A DNA stretch of 44,431 nucleotides from Kiritimatiellia bacterium (GCA_017558005.1 JAFYWN010000010.1:1-44431), one strand, 5' to 3'. Shown: positions 23,771 to 33,286, numbered from the stretch's first letter. Notes: generated from the sequence alone by a model not told the origin. A program made the numbers and translations.

Positions 23771-26326
23771 ATGAAACGTATGGCAGAAAAGATAAAAACA
23801 GACATCATTGTGGTTGGCGCCGGACATGCTGGATGTGAAGCGTCATTTGCGGCAGCAAGAATGGGGTGTGATGTCATGTTGATAACTTCCCAACGGGATA
23901 CACTGGGACTGATGCCGTGCAACCCTGCCGTTGGAGGATTGGCGAAATCTCACTTGGTAGCAGAACTCGATGCACTTGGCGGTGAAATGGGATTTAATGC
24001 CGATCTCACCGGGTTGCAATATCGTATGCTTAATGCATCGCGTGGACCAGCTGTAAGAGCGGTGCGTGTTCAGTGTGATAAGGCAAAATACACGGCGCGA
24101 ATGGCCCGTATTGCAGAAGAATTGCCAAAATTAACCCTTATTGAAGGAACCGTGATTAATCTTCTTCCTGCTCAAGAATCTCCACAAACTGCAGCGTTAA
24201 TAACTGAGACTGCTGATGGGGTTCAGTTAGAAGGAGACGAGGATTCAACCGAAAATGAAGCCTTAACAGGCGTTCAATTAGACGATGGACGTGTCTTCTA
24301 CTGTAAGCGTGTGGTATTAACCTCGGGGACTGCATTGGGCGGAAAGATTTGGGTTGGACACGTGGGTAAAGATGGTGGCGGTGATGCACGCCCTGCAATT
24401 GAGCTTCCAGAAGTACTTAAAAAGATTTCACCGCAGATAGGTTGGAGACGATTAAAAACAGGCACACCGCCTCGTATTCTCAATACTTCAGTGGATTGGC
24501 ACTTGGTGCAACGCCAAGAGGGTGAGAAAGACCCCGTTCCCTTCTTCTCTCGCCGTATGCGCTTGCTTCAAGAAGGATTAAAAACAATTCCAGAAGGCGA
24601 ACTTTATACGGAAGATGTTCCACGTGGAACAGTACAACTTCCTGAAGAATCCACGAGCCCAATAGTGTGCGATGGTGAAAATGTTCCACGTGGAACACAG
24701 AAGTGTCTTGACACGTTAACTAATCAGAATTTTTCTTTCCAAAAGAGTGTTCCATGTGGAACACCGATTAAACCAGAAGTAGACTCAGTCAAATCTTCTT
24801 GCGAAGAGGTAGATGTTCCACGTGGAACACAAGTTGTGCGAGGGGTTGCTTTCGGTGAAAAGGGTGAAGTGTTACCACCTAATCCTCTATGGATTATAAA
24901 AGATGGATTTGCTACGTATCGCGCCGTGGAGGGTTTTGAAGCGGGCTTTGATCAGTATAAATCGTCAAAAGAAAATATCTTACCGAGTGGCATGGGAGAT
25001 CGCTCACAAAGTATTTCAGGTAAGAAGATTGTCTTATTGAATTCTAATCGAACCGCTTCTCTTGGTGGGGAAGAGGGGAGTAAAAATTCAAATCTTGACA
25101 TTGAAAAGAAATCAAACGATTCGTCTGTGATTCATTTTGAACTGTCGGATGAGATGATTGCGGCTTACCAACGCGCCACAACAGCACAGTTGCCGTGTTA
25201 TCTTTCGCATACGACCTTGGAAACGCATGATATCATTCGTAATAATCTCTCTGAATCAGCACTTTATGGTGGAGATATCAGCGGCGAGGGAGTACGTTAT
25301 TGCCCAAGTATTGAGGATAAAATTGTTAAGTTTGGTGACCGTGGTGGACATCATGTGATTTTGGAACCCGAGGGAAAGGATTGCCCTTGGTGCTACCCTA
25401 ACGGTCTCTCAAACTCGCTTCCTGCATCGGTCCAACTCGAAATGACGCGTTCGGTGCCAGGTCTTTCTCGTGCAGAGTTTGCAGCGCCTGCCTATGCCAT
25501 TGAGTATGATTGCATTGATCCGCGTGCTTTGGATGGACGTTTGGCGTTAAAGAATCGTCCAGAGATTTACTTTGCTGGGCAGATTAATGGCACGACGGGT
25601 TATGAGGAAGCCGCTGCACAGGGTTTCTATGCTGGTGTAAATGCTGCACTTTCTGTGCAGGGAAAACCCTCGCTCTTGCTTTCCAGGGATGAGGCGTATA
25701 TCGGCGTAATGGTGGATGATTTGATTACGAAGGGAACAGATGAACCTTATCGTATGTTCACTTCGCGCGCTGAAAGACGATTATTGTTGCGCCCGGGAGA
25801 TGCGCATTTGCGTTTGCATACGTATGCGGTAAAGTTGGGTTTGGTCTCGGAGGAGTTATTAAATCTCTCTGCGGCGGAATTGGATTGGCTGCGTGAAACT
25901 GAGGCTCAATGGCGCACAGAGTGGTTGGATGGCAACGGCTTGAATCGTTGGAAGCTTCTTTCTCGCGAGGGGGAAACGTTTGAGAGCGCCGCGACTTTCG
26001 GCGGGGCTGATGCAACGTGTTACGCACACATCCCTGCCGACTGGAAGGAGGAGTTTATCCTTCGTGCAAAGTATGAAGGGTACATTGCTCATGAAGCGCT
26101 CCAGGCTGAACGGCTTCGTCGCGATGAGGCACTCTTAATTCCGCCAACTTTTGACTATGCTTCTGTAAAAGGGTTACGCTATGAGGCCTGTGAAAAGCTC
26201 TTACGCCAACGCCCAGATTCGTTGCGCCGCGCCGCGAGTATTCCTGGTGTAAATCCTGCAGATTTAGCACTGCTTGCCCTTGCCCTGCGCAAATTAAAAT
26301 ACGCGCCCGCTTATTCAAAGGCATAA
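23771..26326 (+). CDS. mnmG: tRNA uridine-5-carboxymethylaminomethyl enzyme MnmG, with large insertion
   Basis: MnmG, with MnmE, modifies U34 of certain tRNAs. The FAD-binding motif [19 protein letters not shown] (about 15-33), the CNPAVGG and RLKTGTPPR segments, [25 protein letters not shown] and the C-terminal KYEGYI region are all kept, so the enzyme should be active. It has 851 residues against about 620-630 normally. About 200 extra residues lie between PVPFFSRRM (ends 263) and QLPCYLSHT (starts 473), where E. coli has about 15. A smaller insertion occurs near 130-160. The large insertion is low-complexity, and its DNA carries four parS-like sites. AAGGAAGTGAG precedes the ATG. Confidence 0.95.
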   Translation: MKRMAEKIKTDIIVVGAGHAGCEASFAAARMGCDVMLITSQRDTLGLMPCNPAVGGLAKSHLVAELDALGGEMGFNADLTGLQYRMLNASRGPAVRAVRVQCDKAKYTARMARIAEELPKLTLIEGTVINLLPAQESPQTAALITETADGVQLEGDEDSTENEALTGVQLDDGRVFYCKRVVLTSGTALGGKIWVGHVGKDGGGDARPAIELPEVLKKISPQIGWRRLKTGTPPRILNTSVDWHLVQRQEGEKDPVPFFSRRMRLLQEGLKTIPEGELYTEDVPRGTVQLPEESTSPIVCDGENVPRGTQKCLDTLTNQNFSFQKSVPCGTPIKPEVDSVKSSCEEVDVPRGTQVVRGVAFGEKGEVLPPNPLWIIKDGFATYRAVEGFEAGFDQYKSSKENILPSGMGDRSQSISGKKIVLLNSNRTASLGGEEGSKNSNLDIEKKSNDSSVIHFELSDEMIAAYQRATTAQLPCYLSHTTLETHDIIRNNLSESALYGGDISGEGVRYCPSIEDKIVKFGDRGGHHVILEPEGKDCPWCYPNGLSNSLPASVQLEMTRSVPGLSRAEFAAPAYAIEYDCIDPRALDGRLALKNRPEIYFAGQINGTTGYEEAAAQGFYAGVNAALSVQGKPSLLLSRDEAYIGVMVDDLITKGTDEPYRMFTSRAERRLLLRPGDAHLRLHTYAVKLGLVSEELLNLSAAELDWLRETEAQWRTEWLDGNGLNRWKLLSREGETFESAATFGGADATCYAHIPADWKEEFILRAKYEGYIAHEALQAERLRRDEALLIPPTFDYASVKGLRYEACEKLLRQRPDSLRRAASIPGVNPADLALLALALRKLKYAPAYSKA
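24616..24631. promoter_or_regulatory. parS-like site 1
   Basis: TGTTCCACGTGGAACA, a perfect 16-bp palindrome inside mnmG. It is the GTTCCAC/GTGGAAC variant of the ParB-binding centromere site (consensus TGTTTCACGTGAAACA), known from pseudomonads. It encodes VPRGT in frame. Confidence 0.85.
24682..24697. promoter_or_regulatory. parS-like site 2
   Basis: The same perfect palindrome TGTTCCACGTGGAACA, exactly 66 bp after site 1 and in the same reading frame (VPRGT). Confidence 0.85.
24748..24763. promoter_or_regulatory. parS-like site 3 (one mismatch)
   Basis: TGTTCCATGTGGAACA, exactly 66 bp after site 2, with one central change (ACGT to ATGT). It encodes VPCGT. It is likely a weaker site. Confidence 0.75.
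24814..24829. promoter_or_regulatory. parS-like site 4
   Basis: TGTTCCACGTGGAACA, exactly 66 bp after site 3, again encoding VPRGT. Confidence 0.85.
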
Positions 26327-26366
26327 CTAAGCGTATTCTTAAAGAGGAGTTATTGTTCTCATCGAG

Positions 26367-26382
26367 CCCGCATTCATGCGGG
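26367..26382 (+). terminator. Possible weak terminator of mnmG
   Basis: CCCGCAT-tc-ATGCGGG, 40 bases after the stop, followed by TTATGATT. The stem is good but the T-run is poor. Confidence 0.45.
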
Positions 26383-28803
26383 TTATGATTGCATTGTGCT
26401 ATAGACAAAATAAACGCTTTAATGCTGGTAGAAACATTCATAAACAACTTTTAAAAAGAAGTAAACATATTGCTTTTAGAAAGCCATTTTAAGAGTGGCA
26501 AGAGAACAGATCATATAGGAATGAATCCTTGGATAAATGAAGATAACAATGAAGAGAAAAGGATTTAAGAGTTCCGTCATCTAATCTCTCTTACAATGTG
26601 GATTTATCTATCGCTGAAATTAAATACTAATTAACTTAAAAGCAATCCTTTGATAAGGTGTATAAAACTTCCCTTTTAAAATGGTTACTCTATCTCGTAC
26701 AATGTGCAAGCGGCTCATTAGTGTTGGATGAGTTTTCTCTTTTAGTCTCAGCCTCAATTCATTTAGAAACAGTTATCAATCTACCCTATCATGAGCTGCT
26801 CTTTGGGTTGCAATCAATAAAACAGTGTAGAACGTAACATCTTTAAATCGGCATATAAGAGCATTATGGCAATAGCGTTTAATCGGTTGTGGAAATGATC
26901 TTTTCTAACATCCATCTAAACAGAAAAGAATTTTAAAACGAAACTAATTACACACAAGATACTCAGTAGCTTTCTTTACTTCATTACATTAAATGAAGTA
27001 TTAGATTAGAGAGAATTGTAAAGATAATCATGATTATTGACTTGCAACACTGTAGAACAAGACGACTAGGCGTTTTAAAATAGTTAATCCGCAAATGGAA
27101 AACGACTTGCTGTTAAAAAGATAACTTGCCCTATCTATCGTTGAAGGAGAAAGTGTCGCATCGAAACAATCCACACAGTGTGGTAAATCTCTTCCTACGT
27201 CAATGCACGGAACAAACCTTGATGATGAAGCGTTTTAAAGAAGGTCTGAACTTCATTGTTTGTATTCGTGTGCTATCAAGAAATTTATACTCAGACTGTC
27301 AAATATGTTTGGTGGGAAATGATTGAGTAGACAACAACAAATTTATGACTTCCCTCTTGTCTAACGAAATTGATCTTGTACATGGACAATCACATACAAG
27401 GGATATAAAACCTGAGTTGTTAGGTAATGAGAGAGAATGCAGATCAAACAAGGTCTGTATACATAGGAAAGTGTGTGCTTAGTTCTCCTTCTATTCCTAA
27501 ACAAAATGTAACTGAATAAAGACCAGGATTTGATAGTTGTCTAATGCGGCGTAAAAGTCATTTAGAAGTAATACATGCCTAAGGGATTCTCACTAAAGTT
27601 TCACATTGGATAGAGTCAGAGGCGTAATAGCAGAATCCTCTCTTCAATGACTCCGTCGTTCATTCCCTATTGGAATAAATAAACGGAGTGGAAGTTACGC
27701 AGGGAATGATAACTAAGAAGGCTATGTTAATGGTTAAGAAGAAGAGTTTAAGGTTGTTAGGAGGGAGAAGTTTATAGTTAGAAAGGAGAATGTAAAGGTG
27801 GTGTTAAGAAGAATGTTTCTATAGGGTTAGGAAGATACGTTTAATTCATCAAGACGGATGTGTTATGGATTAAGAAGGATAGAACGAGTGTTTAAAAAGA
27901 AAATGTTTATTCTCCCCTTTCATGAGAGACCTCGCTCCAGCTAAGTATTTTCTGTATGACTCGTTACGGTGGAAAGCTATTTTATTCTCTACCCTGCACT
28001 GAGAATCGTCGATCCTTCTTTGACGTTGTATCAATGAGTCGTTAAATTAAGTTGTCTGAGACTCTCCTTTGACGGGGATTTTCTTCGGCTTGAATTGATT
28101 TATCTTGGATCCGATTATTTCAAAGTGGATTATTCATAATTAGAATCATGTTTCGCTGAAGTCTTCTAATCCCTGACAGATGTTGCCTAATCGGAGAAAA
28201 ATCAAATGACCCTAAGCGCTTAATATGATAGCATGATGCTTTCATCTTACTTTTTTCTCGACAACCCTTTTGCCTACTTGTTGGTGGCGATATCGCTGCA
28301 CGCTTTGTGCAATGATCTCCTTAAACAAATAAGACCTCACAAAAAATGCTAAGCAAACAGAATTATGATTCGATTGATGATTTCATACGTATGATGCAAT
28401 ACACTTTAAACAAATGGAAGTTAATAGCATTCGTTCTATGCAGAAAATGCGCATCTTTGGTTCCTGGGGAAATAGAATTAAAAAATGGCATGAATTTTAG
28501 GGAGGAGAAAATGAGAGGGAATCGCAAGTGAAGTTGGGACCGACTTAAGGGCGAGTGTGGAACAAAATCTTCTTAGTTTTCTCCGAAAGCGTGTTCTACG
28601 TGGGGGCGTTAGGACGACGATGTTCCACAAAAAATGAAAAAACTTCATTATCCGACTAATTCTGTCTTATCATGCATTCAAATTATAAGCAAGGAATGAG
28701 CGTACAAAGCGGATAAAAAGAAATTGAATAGAGAAGAAAAGGTGTATTTTTGAGGAAATAAAGGTGGAAAATATAAAAAGTTAGGGATTTGGCTTCATAA
28801 GCG
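26383..28803. other. 2.4-kb stretch with no recognisable gene
   Basis: AT-rich DNA with stops in all frames and no ORF that I can support. Short frames at 27126-27326 and 28346-28531 lack ribosome sites and resemble nothing. It includes a 96-nt C-free tract (27723-27818) and degenerate parS-like half-sites near 28549-28630. TATCTATCGYTGAA is repeated at about 26606 and 27131. A 40-codon hydrophobic frame starts near 28231 (MMLSSYFFLDNPFAYLLVAI) but lacks a ribosome site. It may be decayed DNA or a structural region next to the origin. Confidence 0.45.
27723..27818 (+). other. 96-nt tract with no C
   Basis: From 27723 to 27818 the plus strand has no cytosine at all and is rich in AAGAAG and GGAGGGAGAAG motifs. 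TTAAGAAG recurs nearby. This extreme skew stands out even within a G-rich leading-strand region. Confidence 0.75.
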
Positions 28804-28804
28804 T

Positions 28805-28833
28805 TTGCAAAATTTGGCGGAATATGGGATACT
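28805..28833 (+). promoter_or_regulatory. Promoter of the fab operon
   Basis: -35 TTGCAA (28805-28810), a 17-bp spacer and -10 GATACT (28828-28833), 37 bases upstream of the fabH start. It is one of the few promoters here with a recognisable -35. Confidence 0.5.
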
Positions 28834-28870
28834 ATGTAAAGATTTTAGTTACAAAGGAGCAAAGAGCACG

Positions 28871-29842
28871 ATGTATACGCATATAGCAGGAACTGGCTCC
28901 GCAGTGCCCCAGCGCGTCATCACGAACGATGATTTGGCGAAAATGGTTGACACTAGCGATGAGTGGATTTTCTCGCACACGGGCATTCGCCAGCGTCATG
29001 TGGTGGGTCCGGAAGAAAGTGCATCGACCTTAGGATGCGAGGCAGCACGTCGCGCACTTGAGGATGCCGGTGTTTCCGCAGAGGAAATCGGCACGATTAT
29101 CGTGACTTCGACCACGCCTGACTACGCAGTCTATCCTTCTACGGCCTGCATTATTCAGGGAATGTTGGGTGCGAAGAATGCGGCGGCATTTGACTTGGCT
29201 GCGGCATGCCCTGGCTTTGTCTATGGTTTGACCGTGGCAAAGGGTTTGATGCAGATTGATAATCGCCCGGTTTTGGTGATTGCTACCGAAATTATGAGCC
29301 GTACGATTAACTGGAGCGACCGCAATACTTGCTGTCTTTTCGGTGATGGCGCAGGCGCAGTGGTGTTGAAGAACAGCGAACAGCCTGGCGGTCTCGGCTT
29401 CCACTTAATCGGTGCTGACGGCACGGGTTATTTGGCAATTCACCGCGAAGGCGGCGTACGCACGGAAGAAACCGCTCGCGAAAAGCCCGGCGACCTGAAG
29501 ATGGATGGCCGCTCGGTGTTCAACTTCGCAGTGCGCAGCTTCTGCGATATCATTGCCAAGAGCATGGAACACTACGGTTGGTCGGAAAAGGATCTCACGT
29601 GGATTGTACCGCACCAGGCAAACGTTCGCATTATTGATGCTGCAGTGAAGCGCATTAATGTACCCGTGGAGAAGTTCTACGTCAACATTGATCGTTTCGC
29701 GAATACCTCCAGCGCATCGATTCCGATTGCCCTTGATGAAATGTCGAAGCAGGGACTGTTGCGTCGCGGTAATCGTTTGATTCTGGCCGCATTTGGTGCA
29801 GGCCTTGTGTATGGTGGTCTCGCCGTTGAGTGGACTAAGTAA
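28871..29842 (+). CDS. fabH: Beta-ketoacyl-ACP synthase III
   Basis: FabH starts fatty-acid synthesis by condensing acetyl-CoA with malonyl-ACP. The 323-residue protein has the Cys-His-Asn triad at C113 (AAACPGF), H248 (VPHQAN) and N278 (ANTSSAS), and the GxGxxxP-like N-terminus MYTHIAGTGSAVPQ. I chose the ATG at 28871, preceded by AAAGGAG, over an upstream in-frame start that lies inside the promoter. It is the first gene of fabH-fabF-fabZ-fabV. Confidence 0.96.
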   Translation: MYTHIAGTGSAVPQRVITNDDLAKMVDTSDEWIFSHTGIRQRHVVGPEESASTLGCEAARRALEDAGVSAEEIGTIIVTSTTPDYAVYPSTACIIQGMLGAKNAAAFDLAAACPGFVYGLTVAKGLMQIDNRPVLVIATEIMSRTINWSDRNTCCLFGDGAGAVVLKNSEQPGGLGFHLIGADGTGYLAIHREGGVRTEETAREKPGDLKMDGRSVFNFAVRSFCDIIAKSMEHYGWSEKDLTWIVPHQANVRIIDAAVKRINVPVEKFYVNIDRFANTSSASIPIALDEMSKQGLLRRGNRLILAAFGAGLVYGGLAVEWTK

Positions 29843-29869
29843 GTTTTCAGTTTGAAAGGAAATCACATC

Positions 29870-31165
29870 ATGGATAAGAAAAAAGTCGTCGTCACGGGTC
29901 TTGGTTGCATTACGCCCCTCGGTAACGATGTGGATACTTTCTGGAAGGGTATTCGTGAAGGCCGTTGCGGCATCAACACGATTACGCGTTTTGACACCTC
30001 CCGCCTCAATGTGAAGGTGGCAGGTGAAGTGAAGGACTTTAACGTGGGCGACTACATCGATCCGAAGGAAGCCAAGCGTTTGGCGCTCTTCGCTCAGTAT
30101 GCTGTGGCCGCTGCTAAGCAGGCATGGGTGGATGCAGGTTATGCAGAACTTCCTGCTGCTACCGAAGAATGCCCCAATCCTTGGCAGACTGTGGGTAAGG
30201 AACCCGCTAAGGGCGTTGATCCTGCTCGCGTGGGTTGTATCCTCGGCGTGGGTATCGGCGGTAAGGAAGTGGACGCTCCCACCTACAAGACGCTCTTTGA
30301 AAAGGGTCCCCGTCGTATCGGTCCGATGACCATTCCGATGCTCATTGCCAACGAAGGTCCCGGTAACGTCTCCATTTACCTCAAGGCTAAGGGCCCCGTC
30401 CTCACCGTTTCCACCGCTTGCTCTGCATCTACGGACGCAATCGGCGTGGCACTCGACATGATTCGTAATGGTCGTGCAGACGTTGTGATTGCTGGTGGTG
30501 CAGAATCCACCATCGAAGAATACTGCGTCGGTGGCTTCCAGGCAATGCACGCGCTCTCCACCACGGAAGATCCGCTCAAGGCATGCCGTCCGTTCGATAA
30601 GGAACGTAATGGCTTCATCATGTCCGAAGGCGCTGCAATCCTCGTGCTCGAAAGCGAAGAACACGCTAAGGCTCGTGGTGCTAAGATTTACGGCGAAGTC
30701 GCAGGTTATGGTGCAGGTGGCGATGCTCACCACGTGTGCGCTCCCGACCCTGAAGCATCGGGTATCATTCTCGCTGAAAAGATGGCCATCGCTGATGCTG
30801 GCATCAAGCCTGAAGACGTGCAGTACATCAACGCACATGGTACTTCCACTGGCCTCAACGACCCCATGGAAACCAAGGCTGCCAAGGCTGTCTTCGGTGA
30901 ACATGCTTACAAGTTGAAGATGAGCTCCACCAAGTCCATGACGGGTCACCTCCTCGGTGCTACCGGTGCTTTGGAAGCCCTTGTCTGCCTCAAGGCAATC
31001 AATGACAACTTCTATCCGCCGACGATCAACTACAACACCCCCGATCCTGAATGCGATTTGGATATGGTGCCCAACAAGGGCGTCGAAGCTCCGCTCGACA
31101 TCGCCATGACCAACACCCTTGGTTTCGGCGGCCACAACTCCTCGTTGATCCTTCGTCGCGCCTAA
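29870..31165 (+). CDS. fabF: Beta-ketoacyl-ACP synthase II
   Basis: FabF elongates acyl-ACP by decarboxylative condensation with malonyl-ACP. The 431-residue protein has the triad C184 (STACSAS), H323 (NAHGTST) and H360 (KSMTGHLLGATGA). Start ATG at 29870 with AAAGGA at good spacing. It follows fabH by 27 bases. Relative to E. coli FabF it has an extra stretch near 95-118 (PAATEECPNPWQTVGKEPAK). Codon use is strongly biased, as expected of a highly expressed gene. Confidence 0.95.
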   Translation: MDKKKVVVTGLGCITPLGNDVDTFWKGIREGRCGINTITRFDTSRLNVKVAGEVKDFNVGDYIDPKEAKRLALFAQYAVAAAKQAWVDAGYAELPAATEECPNPWQTVGKEPAKGVDPARVGCILGVGIGGKEVDAPTYKTLFEKGPRRIGPMTIPMLIANEGPGNVSIYLKAKGPVLTVSTACSASTDAIGVALDMIRNGRADVVIAGGAESTIEEYCVGGFQAMHALSTTEDPLKACRPFDKERNGFIMSEGAAILVLESEEHAKARGAKIYGEVAGYGAGGDAHHVCAPDPEASGIILAEKMAIADAGIKPEDVQYINAHGTSTGLNDPMETKAAKAVFGEHAYKLKMSSTKSMTGHLLGATGALEALVCLKAINDNFYPPTINYNTPDPECDLDMVPNKGVEAPLDIAMTNTLGFGGHNSSLILRRA

Positions 31166-31182
31166 GTGCGTGAATGGTAGTG

Positions 31183-31274
31183 ACGGAGGCGAAACGCATG
31201 TTCGCCTCCGTACTGCCGCAAATCTGCCGGTAGGCGGATTGTCAACAGGCAATTTGGATGAAGACGTTGCCTGT
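31183..31274 (+). promoter_or_regulatory. Three hairpins between fabF and fabZ
   Basis: In a row: ACGGAGGCGAA/TTCGCCTCCGT (31183-31211), AATCTGCC/GGCGGATT (31221-31240) and ACAGGCAA/TTGCCTGT (31245-31274). None has a T-run, so they are not plain terminators. They could stabilise or process the mRNA, attenuate it, or be mobile palindromes. Confidence 0.55.
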
Positions 31275-31328
31275 GAAACAAACGTAAATTTTTCTTAATT
31301 CTTACCGCACCCCTTTGAAGGAGTCATC

Positions 31329-31796
31329 ATGTACGACCAAGAAGCTATCAAAACCGTATTGCCCCACCGCGATCCTTTCCTCTTCTGCGACCGCATCATT
31401 GAATGCTCCCAGGAAAAGACCATTGCTGAAGTCGATTACGGTCCTGACCGTGAATTCTTCAAGGGTCACTTCCCAGACTATCCGGTTTGCCCCGGTGTGA
31501 TTCTCGTGGAATCCATGGCACAGTGCGGTGGTGCAGGTTATCGCCTCGGTTCAACCGATAAAGATGAAAAGCTTTTCCTCTTTGCAAAGCTTGAAGAAGT
31601 CCGTTTCATCAATCAGGTTCGCCCTGGCGACACCGTGCGTTACGAAATTGAGACCGTGAAGGCTACCGGTCGTCGTTTGGAACAGAAGGGCAAGGGCATC
31701 ATCGTTGGGAAAGTTGACAAGCGCGGCAATCCGCTCGTCGCTGTTGAAGCCCAGTGGTTCTGCCTCGTGGTGCCGGCTGGTTCCTTGACTGAATAA
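31329..31796 (+). CDS. fabZ: 3-hydroxyacyl-ACP dehydratase FabZ
   Basis: A hot-dog-fold dehydratase that removes water from 3-hydroxyacyl-ACP. The 155-residue protein has the HRDPFLFCDRI start and the active-site helix HFPDYPVCPGVILVESMAQ, with H47 and E61 catalytic. GAAGGAG precedes the ATG. FabA-type isomerase activity is not indicated. It lies downstream of the three hairpins and 38 bases before fabV. Confidence 0.95.
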   Translation: MYDQEAIKTVLPHRDPFLFCDRIIECSQEKTIAEVDYGPDREFFKGHFPDYPVCPGVILVESMAQCGGAGYRLGSTDKDEKLFLFAKLEEVRFINQVRPGDTVRYEIETVKATGRRLEQKGKGIIVGKVDKRGNPLVAVEAQWFCLVVPAGSLTE

Positions 31797-31834
31797 TCCC
31801 TAATTTTCAACCCATCCTGCTTAGGAGTCATACC

Positions 31835-32980
31835 ATGGCTGAAGAACCCAAAGTGCGTGGCGGGCTTTGCCTCAATGTAGACGGCGAAGGCTGCAAGAAG
31901 TTTACCCTGCGTGATATTGCGCGTGAAAAGGCGAAAGCCCCCATTGAAAATGGTCCGAAGAGCGTCCTCGTGCTTGGTTGCTCTGGCGGTTATGGCCTCG
32001 CTTCCCGTATTGCTGTTGCGTTCGGTGGTCCCAAGGCGGAAACCCTTGGCGTTTCCTTTGAACGTGCCCCCACAGACCGCAAGGCTGGCTCTCCCGGTTG
32101 GTACAACAACGAAGCCTTTGATGAAGTGGCCAAGGCTGAAGGCCTTAAGGCAATTACCATTTCCGCAGATGCTTTCGCAGATGCTACCCGTGAAACCGTG
32201 GCTCAGTTGGCCCGTGACAATGGCTTTAAGCCCTTTGACCTCGTGGTTTACTCCCTCGCTTCGCCGATGCGCACCGATCCTAAGGACGGCATCCTCTACA
32301 AGAGCGCCATCAAGCCGATTGGTAAGCCGCACGTGGCCCGCACGCTCGACATCATGACTTGCGAAATGAAGGAAGTCGCTGTCGAACCTGCTACCGAAGA
32401 AGAAATCGCTGCGACCGTTAAGGTTATGGGTGGTGAAGACTGGATTCTCTGGATTGACTACCTGAAGGCACAGGGCCTCCTCGCTGAAGGCTGCAAGACC
32501 GTGGCTTATTCCTACATCGGCCCGAAGTGCACTCAGGACATCTATCGCTCTGGTACCCTCGGCAAGGCGAAGGAAAACCTTGAAGCTTCCGCTAAGGCCA
32601 TCACCGAAACCTTGAAGGATTTGAACGGCTATGGCGTTGTTTCCGTCAATAAGGCTCTGGTGACCCGCGCCTCTGCAGTGATTCCTGCAATGCCTCCTTA
32701 CATCTCTTGCCTCTTCAAGGTGATGAAGGAAGCAGGTCTCCACGAAGACTGCCTTGATCAGATTGACCGTCTCTTCCGCGAATTCATGTACCGCGCTGAT
32801 GGCGTGGTGCCCGTGGATGAAGCAGGCCGTATCCGCATTGACGACTGGGAAATGCGCCCCGAAATCCAGGCCGCTGTTGATAAGCTCATGGAAACGCTTG
32901 CTCCTGAAAACGTGGAAACTACCACCGACATCGCAGGCTATCGCACCGACTTCCTCGCCCTTCACGGCTTCGAAGGTTAA
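31835..32980 (+). CDS. fabV: Enoyl-ACP reductase FabV
   Basis: FabV performs the last reduction of the elongation cycle using NADH and is known for resistance to triclosan. The 381-residue protein shows the Rossmann motif LVLGCSGGYGLASR (45-58) and the family's long-spaced catalytic pair Y-x8-K as Y237 and K246 (IYRSGTLGKAK). The C-terminus is of FabV type (RIRIDDWEMR, then GYRTDFLALHGF). It is slightly shorter than the usual ~400 residues. It is the last gene of the operon and stands in for FabI; no other enoyl reductase is in the window. Confidence 0.95.
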   Translation: MAEEPKVRGGLCLNVDGEGCKKFTLRDIAREKAKAPIENGPKSVLVLGCSGGYGLASRIAVAFGGPKAETLGVSFERAPTDRKAGSPGWYNNEAFDEVAKAEGLKAITISADAFADATRETVAQLARDNGFKPFDLVVYSLASPMRTDPKDGILYKSAIKPIGKPHVARTLDIMTCEMKEVAVEPATEEEIAATVKVMGGEDWILWIDYLKAQGLLAEGCKTVAYSYIGPKCTQDIYRSGTLGKAKENLEASAKAITETLKDLNGYGVVSVNKALVTRASAVIPAMPPYISCLFKVMKEAGLHEDCLDQIDRLFREFMYRADGVVPVDEAGRIRIDDWEMRPEIQAAVDKLMETLAPENVETTTDIAGYRTDFLALHGFEG

Positions 32981-33016
32981 TCAATCAAGCGCTCTAATTC
33001 TAAAAAGAGCAGTCAA

Positions 33017-33053
33017 AACAAAGCCGTCCGCATGTTGGACGGCTTTGTTTTTT
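33017..33053 (+). terminator. Terminator of the fab operon
   Basis: AACAAAGCCGTCC-gcatgtt-GGACGGCTTTGTT, followed by a T-run, 36 bases past the fabV stop. Confidence 0.92.
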
Positions 33054-33286
33054 ATTAGATTCATTAGCCTTCCATAAAGGTGTAAAAAAGGATAAAAGCG
33101 ATTGAAGCGATAAAAGGGATGAGGTGGCGGCTGAAGTGGCCATGTCCTATGTGTTGTATGTGTCCCATAAATGCCACGACCCACATGTCCCTTCGCCAAG
33201 GGTGTCTTTGTCGTTTGGTACCACACAGAATAGCGCGTGCCACGGTTGGGTGTCACGCACTAATCGAGTGTTGAGTGAATGAGGAA

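Noticed and set aside
24616..24829. Repeated VPRGT peptide that looks like a thrombin-type cleavage motif
   Set aside because: It is simply what the 16-bp palindrome encodes in this frame. The surrounding residues are not conserved from unit to unit, so the DNA explains it better.
28346..28531. 61-codon plus-strand frame, and a 40-codon hydrophobic frame near 28231
   Set aside because: Neither has a ribosome site or a family match. The hydrophobic one could be a small toxin-like peptide, but the evidence is too thin.
29405..31252. 615-codon minus-strand open frame
   Set aside because: Antisense to fabH/fabF, whose codon bias leaves the opposite strand open. No protein family fits.
31640..32965. 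441-codon minus-strand open frame
   Set aside because: Antisense to fabZ and fabV, which carry clear catalytic motifs.
33054..33286. Microsatellite-like ACATGTCCCA and CATGTCCTATGTG pieces
   Set aside because: Too short and irregular to call a repeat array, and no gene is supported.
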